From positions 1-19,310 of the forward strand of contig JBDTWB010000068.1 of NCBI GenBank assembly GCA_040006895.1: a DNA stretch of 19,310 nt. Reading direction: 5' to 3'. Positions within the stretch are counted from its first letter, which is position 1, and each line of letters starts with the position of its first letter. The notes beneath the pieces are model-generated. The model was given only the letters and a program-made list of their open reading frames with translations. It searched no databases and was not told the origin of the DNA. Positions 6,964-14,407 of the stretch are shown here, one piece after another. The translations under genes were made by a program, and so were the position numbers. Source of the DNA: CAIWHR01 sp040006895 (GTDB lineage Bacteria > Pseudomonadota > Gammaproteobacteria > Burkholderiales > Casimicrobiaceae).

Positions 6964-7107
6964 TTACGTGCAGCCGCGCAACAGGAAGATCACGAGCAGG
7001 ATCGGAATGGGAATTCCCAGGAGCCAGAGCAGGATGTAGCCCATCTTGCCTTCCTGACGTGTGCGCATGCTTTGCCAGCGGGTCCGCCAATCGTGTCGTT
7101 TGGTCAT
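6964..7107 (-). CDS. Membrane microprotein (26-47 aa), conserved hydrophobic core
   Basis: The C-terminal 26 residues form one transmembrane helix, beginning MGYILLWLLGIPIP and ending in LLRGCT. I recall very similar tiny proteins with the GIPIPxLLxI pattern in many proteobacterial genomes, of unknown function. Two starts are credible: the ATG at 7107 (47 residues, with AAGGGAGA about 8 bases upstream) adds a basic cytoplasmic N-terminus, while the ATG at 7044 (26 residues, preceded by AGGAAGG) gives just the conserved core. The double Pro motif in the helix and the basic/Cys-Thr end suggest an inner-membrane anchor or regulator. It lies alone, divergent from the transporter operon. Confidence 0.6.
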   Translation of the reverse strand: MTKRHDWRTRWQSMRTRQEGKMGYILLWLLGIPIPILLVIFLLRGCT

Positions 7108-7436
7108 GCCATTCTCCCTTGCAGTCCAGTCGGACGGCGCGCACGGCTCGTCGCGCCTGCGCCGGTGTCGATCCGATCGCGGCGAGGAATCAGCAAGAAC
7201 CATGCGCGGGTCAACCGCGGCGAAAGCGGCGGTGAGATCGCGGCGCTGCCGGCGGCGCCTTCGATCGCGACCGGAGGCGATAGCGCTCGGGCAAGGCGTC
7301 GGTCACGGCACCCGGCGCGCCCGGCCGGCGGACATGCTTTCCGCGTCCACATGACGGACCGCAGCCGGCTTTCGTTGACGAGCAGGCGCGCGATGTCCGA
7401 TGATGCGCGCCACAACACCCATCGAGGAGGGCATTC
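7108..7436. other. Leader region of the transporter operon
   Basis: No protein-like frame is visible. The right end carries the operon's likely control region: a -35-like TTGACG (7375-7380), a weak -10-like GATGAT (7399-7404, spacer 18), an inverted repeat (7385-7411) and the ribosome site GAGGAGGG before the ATG at 7437. Confidence 0.5.
7385..7411 (+). promoter_or_regulatory. Inverted repeat just upstream of the transporter operon; candidate operator
   Basis: GGCGCGC and GCGCGCC form perfect 7-bp arms around a 13-base spacer, ending 25 bases before the first gene. The repeat covers the spacer and -10 region of the putative promoter TTGACG-N18-GATGAT. Because GCGC runs are common in such GC-rich DNA, chance is a real alternative. 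Confidence 0.3.
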
Positions 7437-8465
7437 ATGGCTAGGGGTCATTGGCTGCTGTTCGGTCTCATCGCCACCGCGGGCGGTGCCTTCACCGCCG
7501 GTGCCGGTGCGCAACAACTCAACGTTATCTGTAGCGTGCAGGCCGACTGGTGCTCGCTCATGGCCACCGAATTTCAGCGCGACACGGGTATCAAGGTCGG
7601 GTTGACTCTCAAGGGCTCGGGCGAGTCGATGGCCCAGATTGCCGCCGAGAAAGCGAACCCCAAGCTCGACGTCTGGTTCGGCGGCACGGGTGATCCACAC
7701 CTGCAGGCCGCGGAACAGGACCTGACCCAGGAGTACCGCTCGCCCATGCTCGAGCAATTGCAGCCTTGGGCGAAGAAGCAGGCGGAGCAGGCCAAGTACA
7801 AGACCGTTGGCCTGTATCTGGGCGCCCTCGGGCTCGGCTACAACACCGAGTTGCTGGCGAAGAAGAAGGCCCCGGTGCCGGCGTGCTGGAAGGATCTCGC
7901 AAAGCCCGAGTACGCGGGCGACGTGCAGATGGCCAATCCCAACGCCTCGGGAACCGCGTACACCGCGATCGCCACCCTGGTGCAGGTGTTCGGCGAGGAG
8001 GAGGCCTTCAACCTGCTGAAGGCCATGCACAAGAACATCAGCTCGTACTCGCGGCAGGGCGTGGGCCCGATCAAGGCCACCGCCCGGGGCGAGAACCTGG
8101 TCGCGGTGGCATTTATCCACGACGTCGTCACAGAGGCGGTCGCAGGGTTCCCGGTCAAGAGCGTCGCGCCGTGCGAGGGCACGGGCTACGAGATCGGCTC
8201 GCTTTCCATCGTCAAGGGCGCGCGCAACCTGGATGCGGCGAAAAAGTTCGTCGACTGGGCGCTCACCCCGCGTGCGCAGCAACTCGGGGCGCAATCCAAG
8301 CAGTTCCAGATCCCGTCGAATGTGAACACGCCGGTGTCGCCGCTGTCGCCCAAGGTCGCCGAGATCAAGCTCATCAGCTACGACTTCGCCAAGTATGGTT
8401 CGTCAGCGGAAAGGAAGCGCCTGCTCGAGCGCTGGGACCGCGAGGTGGGCAGCATCGCCCGCTGA
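7437..8465 (+). CDS. Periplasmic ABC transporter substrate-binding protein, paralogue A
   Basis: This is a family 1 extracellular solute-binding protein of the ferric/2-aminoethylphosphonate/sugar-phosphate (FbpA/PhnS/AfuA-like) group. Residues 1-25 are a Sec signal peptide ending AGAGA before QQLNV. Typical features are a first strand followed by a hinge, DVWFGG (78-83), LGLGYNTELL (131-140), ASGTAY (170-175), LVQVFGEEEAF (181-191) and the C-terminal KYGSSAERKRLLERW. Cys32, Cys39, Cys150 and Cys246 are shared with the next protein and could form disulfides. The Tyr-Tyr pair typical of iron-binding FbpA is not obvious near the C-terminus, so iron is not the default ligand. His228-Asp229 sits at a likely ligand cleft position and differs in paralogue B. 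It has a strong ribosome site (GAGGAGGG) and is the first gene of the operon. Confidence 0.92.
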   Translation: MARGHWLLFGLIATAGGAFTAGAGAQQLNVICSVQADWCSLMATEFQRDTGIKVGLTLKGSGESMAQIAAEKANPKLDVWFGGTGDPHLQAAEQDLTQEYRSPMLEQLQPWAKKQAEQAKYKTVGLYLGALGLGYNTELLAKKKAPVPACWKDLAKPEYAGDVQMANPNASGTAYTAIATLVQVFGEEEAFNLLKAMHKNISSYSRQGVGPIKATARGENLVAVAFIHDVVTEAVAGFPVKSVAPCEGTGYEIGSLSIVKGARNLDAAKKFVDWALTPRAQQLGAQSKQFQIPSNVNTPVSPLSPKVAEIKLISYDFAKYGSSAERKRLLERWDREVGSIAR

Positions 8466-8483
8466 CCCGCCGGGACGACGTCC

Positions 8484-9512
8484 GTGAACTATCTGCTGCG
8501 CGTTATCCTGGCGACCCTCGCCTGCCTCGGAACGGCGCCGATGGCGGCGGCCCAGGGCCAGCTCAACCTCTATTGCAGCTCGCCCAACACCGCCTGGTGC
8601 CAGGGAATGGCCAACGGCTTCGAGCGCGCGACCGGAACACGCGTCTCGGTCGTCCAGAAGGCCACGGGCGAGCTACTCGCCCAGATCAAGGCCGAGCGCG
8701 CCAATCCGCGCGGCGACGTCTGGTGGGCAGGTCCCGCCGATGCGTTCCTGCAGGCCGGCGAGGAGGGCTTGCTCGAGCCCTATGCCTCTCCCAACCTGGC
8801 CGAGCTGCAACCATGGGCCCGCCGGGTGAGCGAGATCTCGGGCAACCGGGTTGCGGGGGTCTACGGCGGGATCCTCGCGCTCGGGTACAACACCGAGATC
8901 ATGGACAAACGCAAGCTGCCGGTGCCGCGCTGCTGGAAGGACCTGCTCGATCCGGTCTATCGCAACGAGGTGATGCTCGGCAATCCCGTGAGCTCGGGCA
9001 CCGCCTACCTCATGCTCGCGACCCTGGTGCAGGTCTTCGGCGAGGACGAGGCCTTCCGGTACCTGAAAGCCCTTCACCCCAATGTCAGCAGCTACGCCCG
9101 CTCGGGCATCGGGCCGATGACTGCCGTCAAGCAGGGTGAGATCGCCGTTGGCAGCTCGGTGCTGCACGGCGTGATCAACGAGATCGCCCGCGGGTTTCCC
9201 GTGCAGCCGGTACTGCCCTGCGAGGGGGTCGGCTACGAGGTCGGGTCGATGGCGATCGTCAAGGGCGCGCGCAACATCGACAACGCACGGAAGTTCTTCG
9301 ACTGGGCGCTCACGGTGGAGGCGCAGAAGATCGGGCTCGAGGTCAAGGAGTACGCCATCCCGACCAATCGCAACGTGTCGCTTCCCGCCATGGTGCCGAA
9401 CCTGGCCGACGTCAAGGTGATCGCGTACGACTTCGCCAAGTACGGATCCGCGGACACCCGCAAGCGGCTCCTCGAGCGCTGGGAAAAAGAGATCAACGCG
9501 GCGGTGAAATGA
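8484..9512 (+). CDS. Periplasmic ABC transporter substrate-binding protein, paralogue B
   Basis: This is a tandem duplicate of the preceding gene. Both are exactly 342 residues, align almost without gaps, and appear roughly half identical by eye. The signal peptide covers residues 1-23 and the mature protein begins near QGQLNLYC. It keeps the four cysteines (31, 39, 150, 246) and the motifs LALGYNTEIM, SSGTAY, LVQVFGEDEAF and RKRLLERW. It differs at the putative cleft, with WWAGPAD for WFGGTGD and His228-Gly229 for His-Asp, suggesting a different ligand preference. It starts at GTG 18 bases after the first gene with only a weak ribosome site, so it probably depends on translation from upstream. 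Its stop overlaps the permease ATG (ATGA). Confidence 0.92.
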   Translation: MNYLLRVILATLACLGTAPMAAAQGQLNLYCSSPNTAWCQGMANGFERATGTRVSVVQKATGELLAQIKAERANPRGDVWWAGPADAFLQAGEEGLLEPYASPNLAELQPWARRVSEISGNRVAGVYGGILALGYNTEIMDKRKLPVPRCWKDLLDPVYRNEVMLGNPVSSGTAYLMLATLVQVFGEDEAFRYLKALHPNVSSYARSGIGPMTAVKQGEIAVGSSVLHGVINEIARGFPVQPVLPCEGVGYEVGSMAIVKGARNIDNARKFFDWALTVEAQKIGLEVKEYAIPTNRNVSLPAMVPNLADVKVIAYDFAKYGSADTRKRLLERWEKEINAAVK

Positions 9513-11794
9513 ATTCACCGGCGGGCACCGCGCCGACGCGCTCCGGCATCTCCGCGCGCGCCGTCGGGCAGTCGCCTGCGCGACGCGGCGCGCGCGCTGC
9601 CATCGCCTGGATCGCGGTGGGTCTCGCGGGGTTCGTACTCGTGCCCTGGTACGCCCTCCAGGAAAGCGTCTTCGGACTGGCCTGGCTCGGTTCGTTCGCC
9701 ACCCGCGAAAATGCACCGGCCCTCTGGCAGGTGCTGGGCCATGGCCGGCCGTGGCTCGCCCCGCTAGCCTTGCCGCTGATCGCGGCTATTCCCCTGGCGC
9801 TGATCCACGCGCATCCGCGCCGGCGGGCGACGGGCCTGCTCGTGCTCGGCGGCGCAGGGTTCGTCTACTTCTTCGTGCAGGGATTCGCGGTCGGCGCCAC
9901 CGGGTGGTGGTTCGACACCCTCGGCAGGGCATTCGGACCGCTCGCGGTGGGACAGTACGGCATGGGGCTCGGCGCACTGCTGGTGGTGACCGCGCTGGGC
10001 ATGCTGGTCGCGCTGGGACTCGCCGGCCGCGGTTACTTCAAGGGCGATGCCTTCGTGGCGGGAAGTGTCGTGACCGTCACCGCGCTGGTCGCCGTGTTCA
10101 CGTTCTTCCCAGTGGTCCGGATCCTGGTTTCCTCGTTCCAGGACGGCGCCGGCGTGTTCGCGCCAGCGTCGTTCGTCGAGCGCCTGTTCACCGAAAAGGT
10201 CTGGGGCCTCGCCTGCCTCAGCGGACCACGCCGCTGCGGCGTGGCATGGAACACCTTGGTGCTGGCGCTGCTGTGCGCCTTCTTCTGCACGGCGCTCGGC
10301 CTGGCCTTCGCGTTGATCGTGACCCGCACCGGGTTTCGCTACAAGCGCGTGCTGCGCACGTTGTCGATCCTGCCGATCATCACACCGCCATTCGTGATCG
10401 GCCTCGGGCTGATCCTGGTGTTCGGCCGGGCCGGGGTGATCAACCAGTTTCTCGAGTTCGCCTTCGGAATGCAGCCCGGTCGCTGGATCTACGGCCTGCA
10501 GGGCGTGCTGCTCGCGCAGGTGTTCGCATTCACGCCCATTGCCTTCCTGGTACTGATCGGCGTGGTCGAAGGGGTCTCCCCGTCCCTGGAGGAGGCAGCC
10601 CAGACGCTTCGCGCCAACCGCTGGCGCACCTTCGTCGATATCTCCCTGCCGTTGATGCGACCCGGACTCACCAATGCCTTCCTGGTGAGCTTCATCGAGT
10701 CGATCGCCGACTTCGGCAATCCGATCCTGCTCGGCGGAAACTTCGGCGTGCTGTCGACGGAGATCTTCTTTTCCGTGGTCGGGGCCCAACTCGACCAGGG
10801 CCGCGCGGCCACGCTGGGCATCCTGCTGCTGGCCTTCGCCCTCCTCGCGTTCTTCGCGCAGCGACGCCTGCTCGGCCGCAAGGTGTACACGGCCCTCGCC
10901 GGGAAAGGAGACACCGGCCTGCCGACGCCGCTCCCCGAGGGCGTGCGCCGGGTGTGCTACTCGATCGCCCTTCCGTGGTCGCTGCTGACCGTCGCAATCT
11001 ACGCCATGGCGCTGTTCGGCGGATTCGTACAGACCTGGGGACTCGACTACCACCTCACGCTGCGCCACTACGTCAAGGCGTTCGGCATCGAGTGGGGCCC
11101 GCATGGCCTGCTGTGGGCCGGCACCGCGTGGAGCTCTTTCTGGACCACCCTGCGGCTTGCCGCGATCGCCGCGCCGCTGACCGCCGCGCTGGGGATCCTG
11201 TCCGCGTACCTTCTCACCCGCCAGCGGTTCGCCGGCCAGTCCGTATTCGAGTTCGGCACCCTGCTCTCATTCGCGATTCCCGGGACCGTGATCGGCGTGT
11301 CCTACATCCTGGCCTTCAACGTGCCGCCGATCGAGCTGACCGGCACCGGGATCATCCTGGTGGTGTGCTTCATCTTCCGCAACATGCCGGTGGGGGTTCG
11401 CGCAGGCATGGCCTCGATGACCCAGATCGACAGGAGCCTCGACGAGGCGTCGACCACCCTCGGCGCGCGCGGCGTCACCACCTTGCGGCGGGTGATCCTG
11501 CCGTTGCTCAAGCCCGCGATCGTGGCCGCGCTGGTGTACAGCTTCGTGCGCGCCGTCACCACGGTCTCGGCCGTCATCTTCCTCGTTTCCGCGGAATACG
11601 AAATGGCCACCACCTACATCATCAATCGCGTCCTCAACGGCGACTACGGCGTGGCGATCGCGTACTGCTCCGTGCTGATCGTGCTCATGCTCGCGGCAAT
11701 CTGGCTTATCCAGCTCTTGGTCGGAGAGCGCCGGCTGGGCCGCCGCGGAGTCAGCGCGCCGGCGATCGGCAACCTCGGGCGGAATGCAGCATGA
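9509..11794 (+). CDS. Long fused ABC transporter permease (FbpB/AfuB-like)
   Basis: This 761-residue inner-membrane protein contains two permease halves fused in one chain. Each has an EAA loop for contact with the ATPase: EEAAQTLRANRWRTF near residue 360 and DEASTTLGARGVTTL near 644, each followed by a hydrophobic-LP segment. The first loop has Ala where the conserved Gly is expected. About 170 N-terminal residues carry four extra hydrophobic spans before the first canonical half, giving about 16 spans in all; ordinary FbpB-type permeases have 12 and about 500-560 residues. Longer permeases of this kind occur in AfuB-like systems. The ATG overlaps the stop of paralogue B and its own stop overlaps the ATPase start, both as ATGA, so subunits are translationally coupled. 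Confidence 0.93.
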   Translation: MNSPAGTAPTRSGISARAVGQSPARRGARAAIAWIAVGLAGFVLVPWYALQESVFGLAWLGSFATRENAPALWQVLGHGRPWLAPLALPLIAAIPLALIHAHPRRRATGLLVLGGAGFVYFFVQGFAVGATGWWFDTLGRAFGPLAVGQYGMGLGALLVVTALGMLVALGLAGRGYFKGDAFVAGSVVTVTALVAVFTFFPVVRILVSSFQDGAGVFAPASFVERLFTEKVWGLACLSGPRRCGVAWNTLVLALLCAFFCTALGLAFALIVTRTGFRYKRVLRTLSILPIITPPFVIGLGLILVFGRAGVINQFLEFAFGMQPGRWIYGLQGVLLAQVFAFTPIAFLVLIGVVEGVSPSLEEAAQTLRANRWRTFVDISLPLMRPGLTNAFLVSFIESIADFGNPILLGGNFGVLSTEIFFSVVGAQLDQGRAATLGILLLAFALLAFFAQRRLLGRKVYTALAGKGDTGLPTPLPEGVRRVCYSIALPWSLLTVAIYAMALFGGFVQTWGLDYHLTLRHYVKAFGIEWGPHGLLWAGTAWSSFWTTLRLAAIAAPLTAALGILSAYLLTRQRFAGQSVFEFGTLLSFAIPGTVIGVSYILAFNVPPIELTGTGIILVVCFIFRNMPVGVRAGMASMTQIDRSLDEASTTLGARGVTTLRRVILPLLKPAIVAALVYSFVRAVTTVSAVIFLVSAEYEMATTYIINRVLNGDYGVAIAYCSVLIVLMLAAIWLIQLLVGERRLGRRGVSAPAIGNLGRNAA

Positions 11795-12855
11795 GCACCA
11801 TGAAAGCCGCCTCGATCGAGTTCCGCAACGTCACCAAGGACTATGGCGAGGTCACCGCGGTACGCGACGTATCCTTCACCATCGAGGCGCGCTCGCTGGT
11901 GACGCTGCTCGGGCCCTCCGGGTGCGGCAAGACCACCATCCTGCGAATGATCGCGGGTCTCGAGCTGCCGACGCGCGGCGCGATTCGCATCGGCGACGCC
12001 GACGTGACCCGCGTCCCCGCCGCGGATCGCGACGTGTCGATGGTATTCCAGAGCTACGCGCTCTTCCCGCACATGTCGGTCCTGGAAAACGTGAGCTACG
12101 GCCTGACGGTGTCCCGGGTGCCCAAGATCGACGCCCACGCCCGCGCCCAGACGGCACTCGCGACAGTCGGGCTCACGGGCTTCGATCAGCGCTTGCCATC
12201 GGAGCTCTCCGGCGGACAGCAGCAACGGGTCGCGGTCGCGCGCGCGCTCGTGCTCGAGCCTTCGGTCCTGCTGTTCGACGAGCCGCTTTCCAATCTCGAC
12301 GCGCGCCTGCGCCGGCAGATGCGCGAGGAGATCCGCGATCTCCAGCAGCGGCTCGGACTCACGGTGGTCTATGTCACACACGACCAGTCGGAAGCGCTCG
12401 CGGTCTCCGACCGCATCATCGTCATGGACCGGGCGGTCATCGCCCAGGCGGGCTCGCCGCGCGATCTGTACAGCCAGCCGCGCGACGCCTTCGTGGCGTC
12501 GTTCATGGGCGAAGCCAACCGCGCGCGCGGCCAGCTGGTGCGCGACGACGATACGCATGGCGCCGTCGACTTCGGGGCGATCAGGGTGCGGGTCGTGCAT
12601 CGTGGCCTGCCGGCCGGCGACATCGAGGTGGCCATCCGCCCGGAGGCTATCGTGCTGCACGATCCCGGCGCTACGCCACTCGCTGGTACGGTGACGAAGG
12701 CGGCCTATCTCGGCGGGGTGATGGAGTACACGGTCGACACGCCGCTCGGCGCCTTGTTCGTGATCGATCGCGAGGTCGAGGCCCCGCGGGCGCCGGGCAC
12801 CAGCGTGACCATCGAGTTCCTGCCGCGCGGCGTCATTCCACTGCCTCTTCCGTGA
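11791..12855 (+). CDS. ABC transporter ATP-binding protein
   Basis: This is the cytoplasmic ATPase driving uptake. It shows Walker A GPSGCGKTT (41-49), the Q-loop Gln87 in FQSYALFP, signature LSGGQQQR (139-146), Walker B VLLFDE (159-164), D-loop SNLDA and the switch His197 in VTHDQ. Residues after about 240 form a TOBE-type C-terminal domain (IEVAIRPEAI...), as in the importer ATPases for iron, polyamines and sugars. At 354 residues it has normal length. A longer open frame runs upstream through the permease gene, but the domain begins at the ATG at 11791, which overlaps the permease stop. Its own stop overlaps the phosphatase GTG by 4 bases. Confidence 0.95.
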   Translation: MSTMKAASIEFRNVTKDYGEVTAVRDVSFTIEARSLVTLLGPSGCGKTTILRMIAGLELPTRGAIRIGDADVTRVPAADRDVSMVFQSYALFPHMSVLENVSYGLTVSRVPKIDAHARAQTALATVGLTGFDQRLPSELSGGQQQRVAVARALVLEPSVLLFDEPLSNLDARLRRQMREEIRDLQQRLGLTVVYVTHDQSEALAVSDRIIVMDRAVIAQAGSPRDLYSQPRDAFVASFMGEANRARGQLVRDDDTHGAVDFGAIRVRVVHRGLPAGDIEVAIRPEAIVLHDPGATPLAGTVTKAAYLGGVMEYTVDTPLGALFVIDREVEAPRAPGTSVTIEFLPRGVIPLPLP

Positions 12856-13649
12856 GCCTGGCACCGCCTGAAATCGCTGCGCGCACCACGCTCGCCCGCA
12901 CGCTTGCCGCCGAGGCCGGCGTGCTGGCGCTGCGCTACTTTCGTCGCCAGATCGCGTACGAACTCGAATCCAAGGGCCCGCAGGACTGGGTCAGCAAGGC
13001 CGACCGGGCGGTGGAGGATCTCGTGCGCACCCGCATCGCCGATACCTTCCCGGACGACCACTTCCTCGGCGAAGAGCAGGGCGGCAGCGTCGGCGGCAAC
13101 AGCTGGGTCGTCGATCCCATCGACGGCACGATCAACTTCGTCCACGGGGTTCGGTACTGGTGCATTTCGATCGGATTCGTCGCAGACGGCGTACGGCAGA
13201 TCGGCATCGTCCACGATCCGTGCCTCGGCGAGCTCTTCTGGGCGCAGCGGGGCATCGGCGCCTGGTGCGGTGACGCGCGCCTCGCCGTGTCCGATTGCAC
13301 CGCGCTCGATCGTGCGCTCGTGGTCGCGGGTTACGTGCCGCGGCACGACTTGGAGGAGTACCTCGCGCTGCGGCGACGGATGCTCGAGGCGGGCATCGCG
13401 GTCAAGGACATGGGCGCGGGTGCGCTCATGCTCGCGCATGTCGCGGCCGGTCGCTACGACGCGTTCTACGAGCCGCACATGCATCCCTGGGATGCGGTGG
13501 CCGGACTACTCCTTATCGAGGAAGCCGGTGGGAGGGTGCACGACTACCCGGGACCGGCGGGGCTCGCGGTGGGCGGTGTGGTGATCGCTTCGGCGCCGGC
13601 GTTGTTCGAGCCGCTGTGCCGGATGTGCGCCGCCACCACGACGCCGTGA
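12852..13649 (+). CDS. Inositol-monophosphatase-family phosphatase
   Basis: This cytoplasmic, Mg-dependent, Li-sensitive-type sugar phosphatase family hydrolyses phosphate monoesters such as inositol-1-phosphate, histidinol phosphate or PAP. The metal-binding motifs are complete: GEE at residues 73-75, VVDPIDGT at 86-93 (Asp88, Asp91) and PWDAVAG at 212-218 (Asp214). The length of 265 residues is normal. The substrate cannot be fixed from motifs; HisN, SuhB and sugar-phosphatase members look alike here. It starts with GTG inside a GTGA overlap with the ATPase gene, which ties it to the transporter. The straightforward inference is that it acts on the imported compound or on its phosphorylated intermediate. 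Its own stop again overlaps a GTG for the next gene. Confidence 0.93.
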   Translation: MSLAPPEIAARTTLARTLAAEAGVLALRYFRRQIAYELESKGPQDWVSKADRAVEDLVRTRIADTFPDDHFLGEEQGGSVGGNSWVVDPIDGTINFVHGVRYWCISIGFVADGVRQIGIVHDPCLGELFWAQRGIGAWCGDARLAVSDCTALDRALVVAGYVPRHDLEEYLALRRRMLEAGIAVKDMGAGALMLAHVAAGRYDAFYEPHMHPWDAVAGLLLIEEAGGRVHDYPGPAGLAVGGVVIASAPALFEPLCRMCAATTTP

Positions 13650-14263
13650 CGCCGGCCGTACACATGTCCTGGAAATGGCTCGTGCTGGCCGCCACGCTGG
13701 CGGGCGGATGGCACTGGTGGACCCTGGAAAGGCCGGTGCCACGCGCCGCCGGCGCGCTCGCCCCCGCCCCGCCGCAGCAGGTCGATCTCGACCCGCCCGA
13801 TCGCTTCGAGCGCAACGGGTTTCGCTTCGTCGGACGTGCGCGCTACGAGGTCGTGGCACGCGTGCTGCGCAAGGAGGTCTACCGCTTCGACGGCGCGGCC
13901 GGGCTCGCCCCGGTCGACCTTGCGCTGGGATGGGGGCGCATGTCCGACAGCACGGTGCTCGAACAGCTGGCCATCACTCAGATGGGCCGGTTCTTCTACT
14001 GGCGGCCGAAGAACCCGCGCACGTTCACCGTTCCGGCCGACGCCCTCGTGACCGAGGTCGGACAGGTGCACGCCATTCCCGGCAATCCCGCAATCGAGCA
14101 GCGCCTGCGCCGGTTGCGACCGGGCGAGGTCGTGGTCATGCGTGGCTATCTCGTCGACGTCGACGGCCCCGCCGGATTCACGTGGCGGACCTCGCTCACC
14201 CGCAACGACACGGGTGACGGCGCCTGCGAAATCATGTGGATCGAAAGCCTCGACGTGCGCTGA
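13646..14263 (+). CDS. Unknown membrane-anchored or exported protein, last gene of the transporter operon
   Basis: I do not recognise a named domain. The N-terminus (SWKWLVLAATLAGG, then WHWW) is one hydrophobic helix, a membrane anchor or uncleaved signal. A Pro/Ala linker follows, then a compact domain of about 160 residues: FRFVGRARYEVVARVL, APVDLALGWGRMSD, LAITQMGRFFYWRP, a middle Val-rich part, PGEVVVMRGYLVDVDGP, and a C-terminal CEIMWIESLDVR. I believe the ARVL...DLALGWGxMSD block recurs in proteobacterial hypothetical proteins. The GTG at 13646 forms a GTGA overlap with the phosphatase stop, the arrangement used at every preceding junction, and gives 205 residues. An ATG at 13664 (199 residues) is the alternative. 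The domain would lie in the periplasm. Confidence 0.8.
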   Translation: MTPAVHMSWKWLVLAATLAGGWHWWTLERPVPRAAGALAPAPPQQVDLDPPDRFERNGFRFVGRARYEVVARVLRKEVYRFDGAAGLAPVDLALGWGRMSDSTVLEQLAITQMGRFFYWRPKNPRTFTVPADALVTEVGQVHAIPGNPAIEQRLRRLRPGEVVVMRGYLVDVDGPAGFTWRTSLTRNDTGDGACEIMWIESLDVR

Positions 14264-14270
14264 AGGGGTC

Positions 14271-14320
14271 GCCACCCGCCGCATCGGCTGCACGGCGGCG
14301 TACCGCGGCGGCAGGGTGGC
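14271..14320. terminator. Possible hairpin between convergent units
   Basis: GCCACCCGCCGC pairs with GCGGCGGCAGGGTGGC with a small bulge, giving about 12 paired positions around a 22-base loop, just after the operon stop. There is no U-tract, so it may act only as a transcript-end stabiliser or a weak bidirectional terminator between the operon and the convergent hydrolase gene. Confidence 0.3.
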
Positions 14321-14407
14321 AATCGTTGGGCACTGGGTCCTGCCACGCCTCGTCGGCACCGCGCGCTGAAGGCGCAAATGCCACGGCCGGCGGGATCGCC
14401 CCGGAGA

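Noticed and set aside
7104..8294. 396-residue open frame on the - strand opposite binding protein A
   Set aside because: Shadow of a clearly coding gene; no signal, domain or ribosome site.
9764..11104. 446-residue open frame on the - strand opposite the permease
   Set aside because: Low-complexity Glu/Gln/Arg/His translation, typical of an antisense shadow in GC-rich coding DNA.
9751..11790. Long open frame on the + strand continuous with the ATPase gene
   Set aside because: It is an alternate frame of the permease gene; its translation is Arg/Pro-rich, while the permease frame shows membrane spans and EAA loops. Only the part from 11791 is real.
7437..12855. Ferric iron transporter (FbpABC) as a firm assignment
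   Set aside because: The binding proteins do not show the usual paired tyrosines near the C-terminus, and a phosphatase is coupled to the operon; the substrate is left open.
11644..12864. 406-residue open frame on the - strand opposite the ATPase
   Set aside because: Shadow frame; the + strand has all ABC ATPase motifs and the - translation has none.
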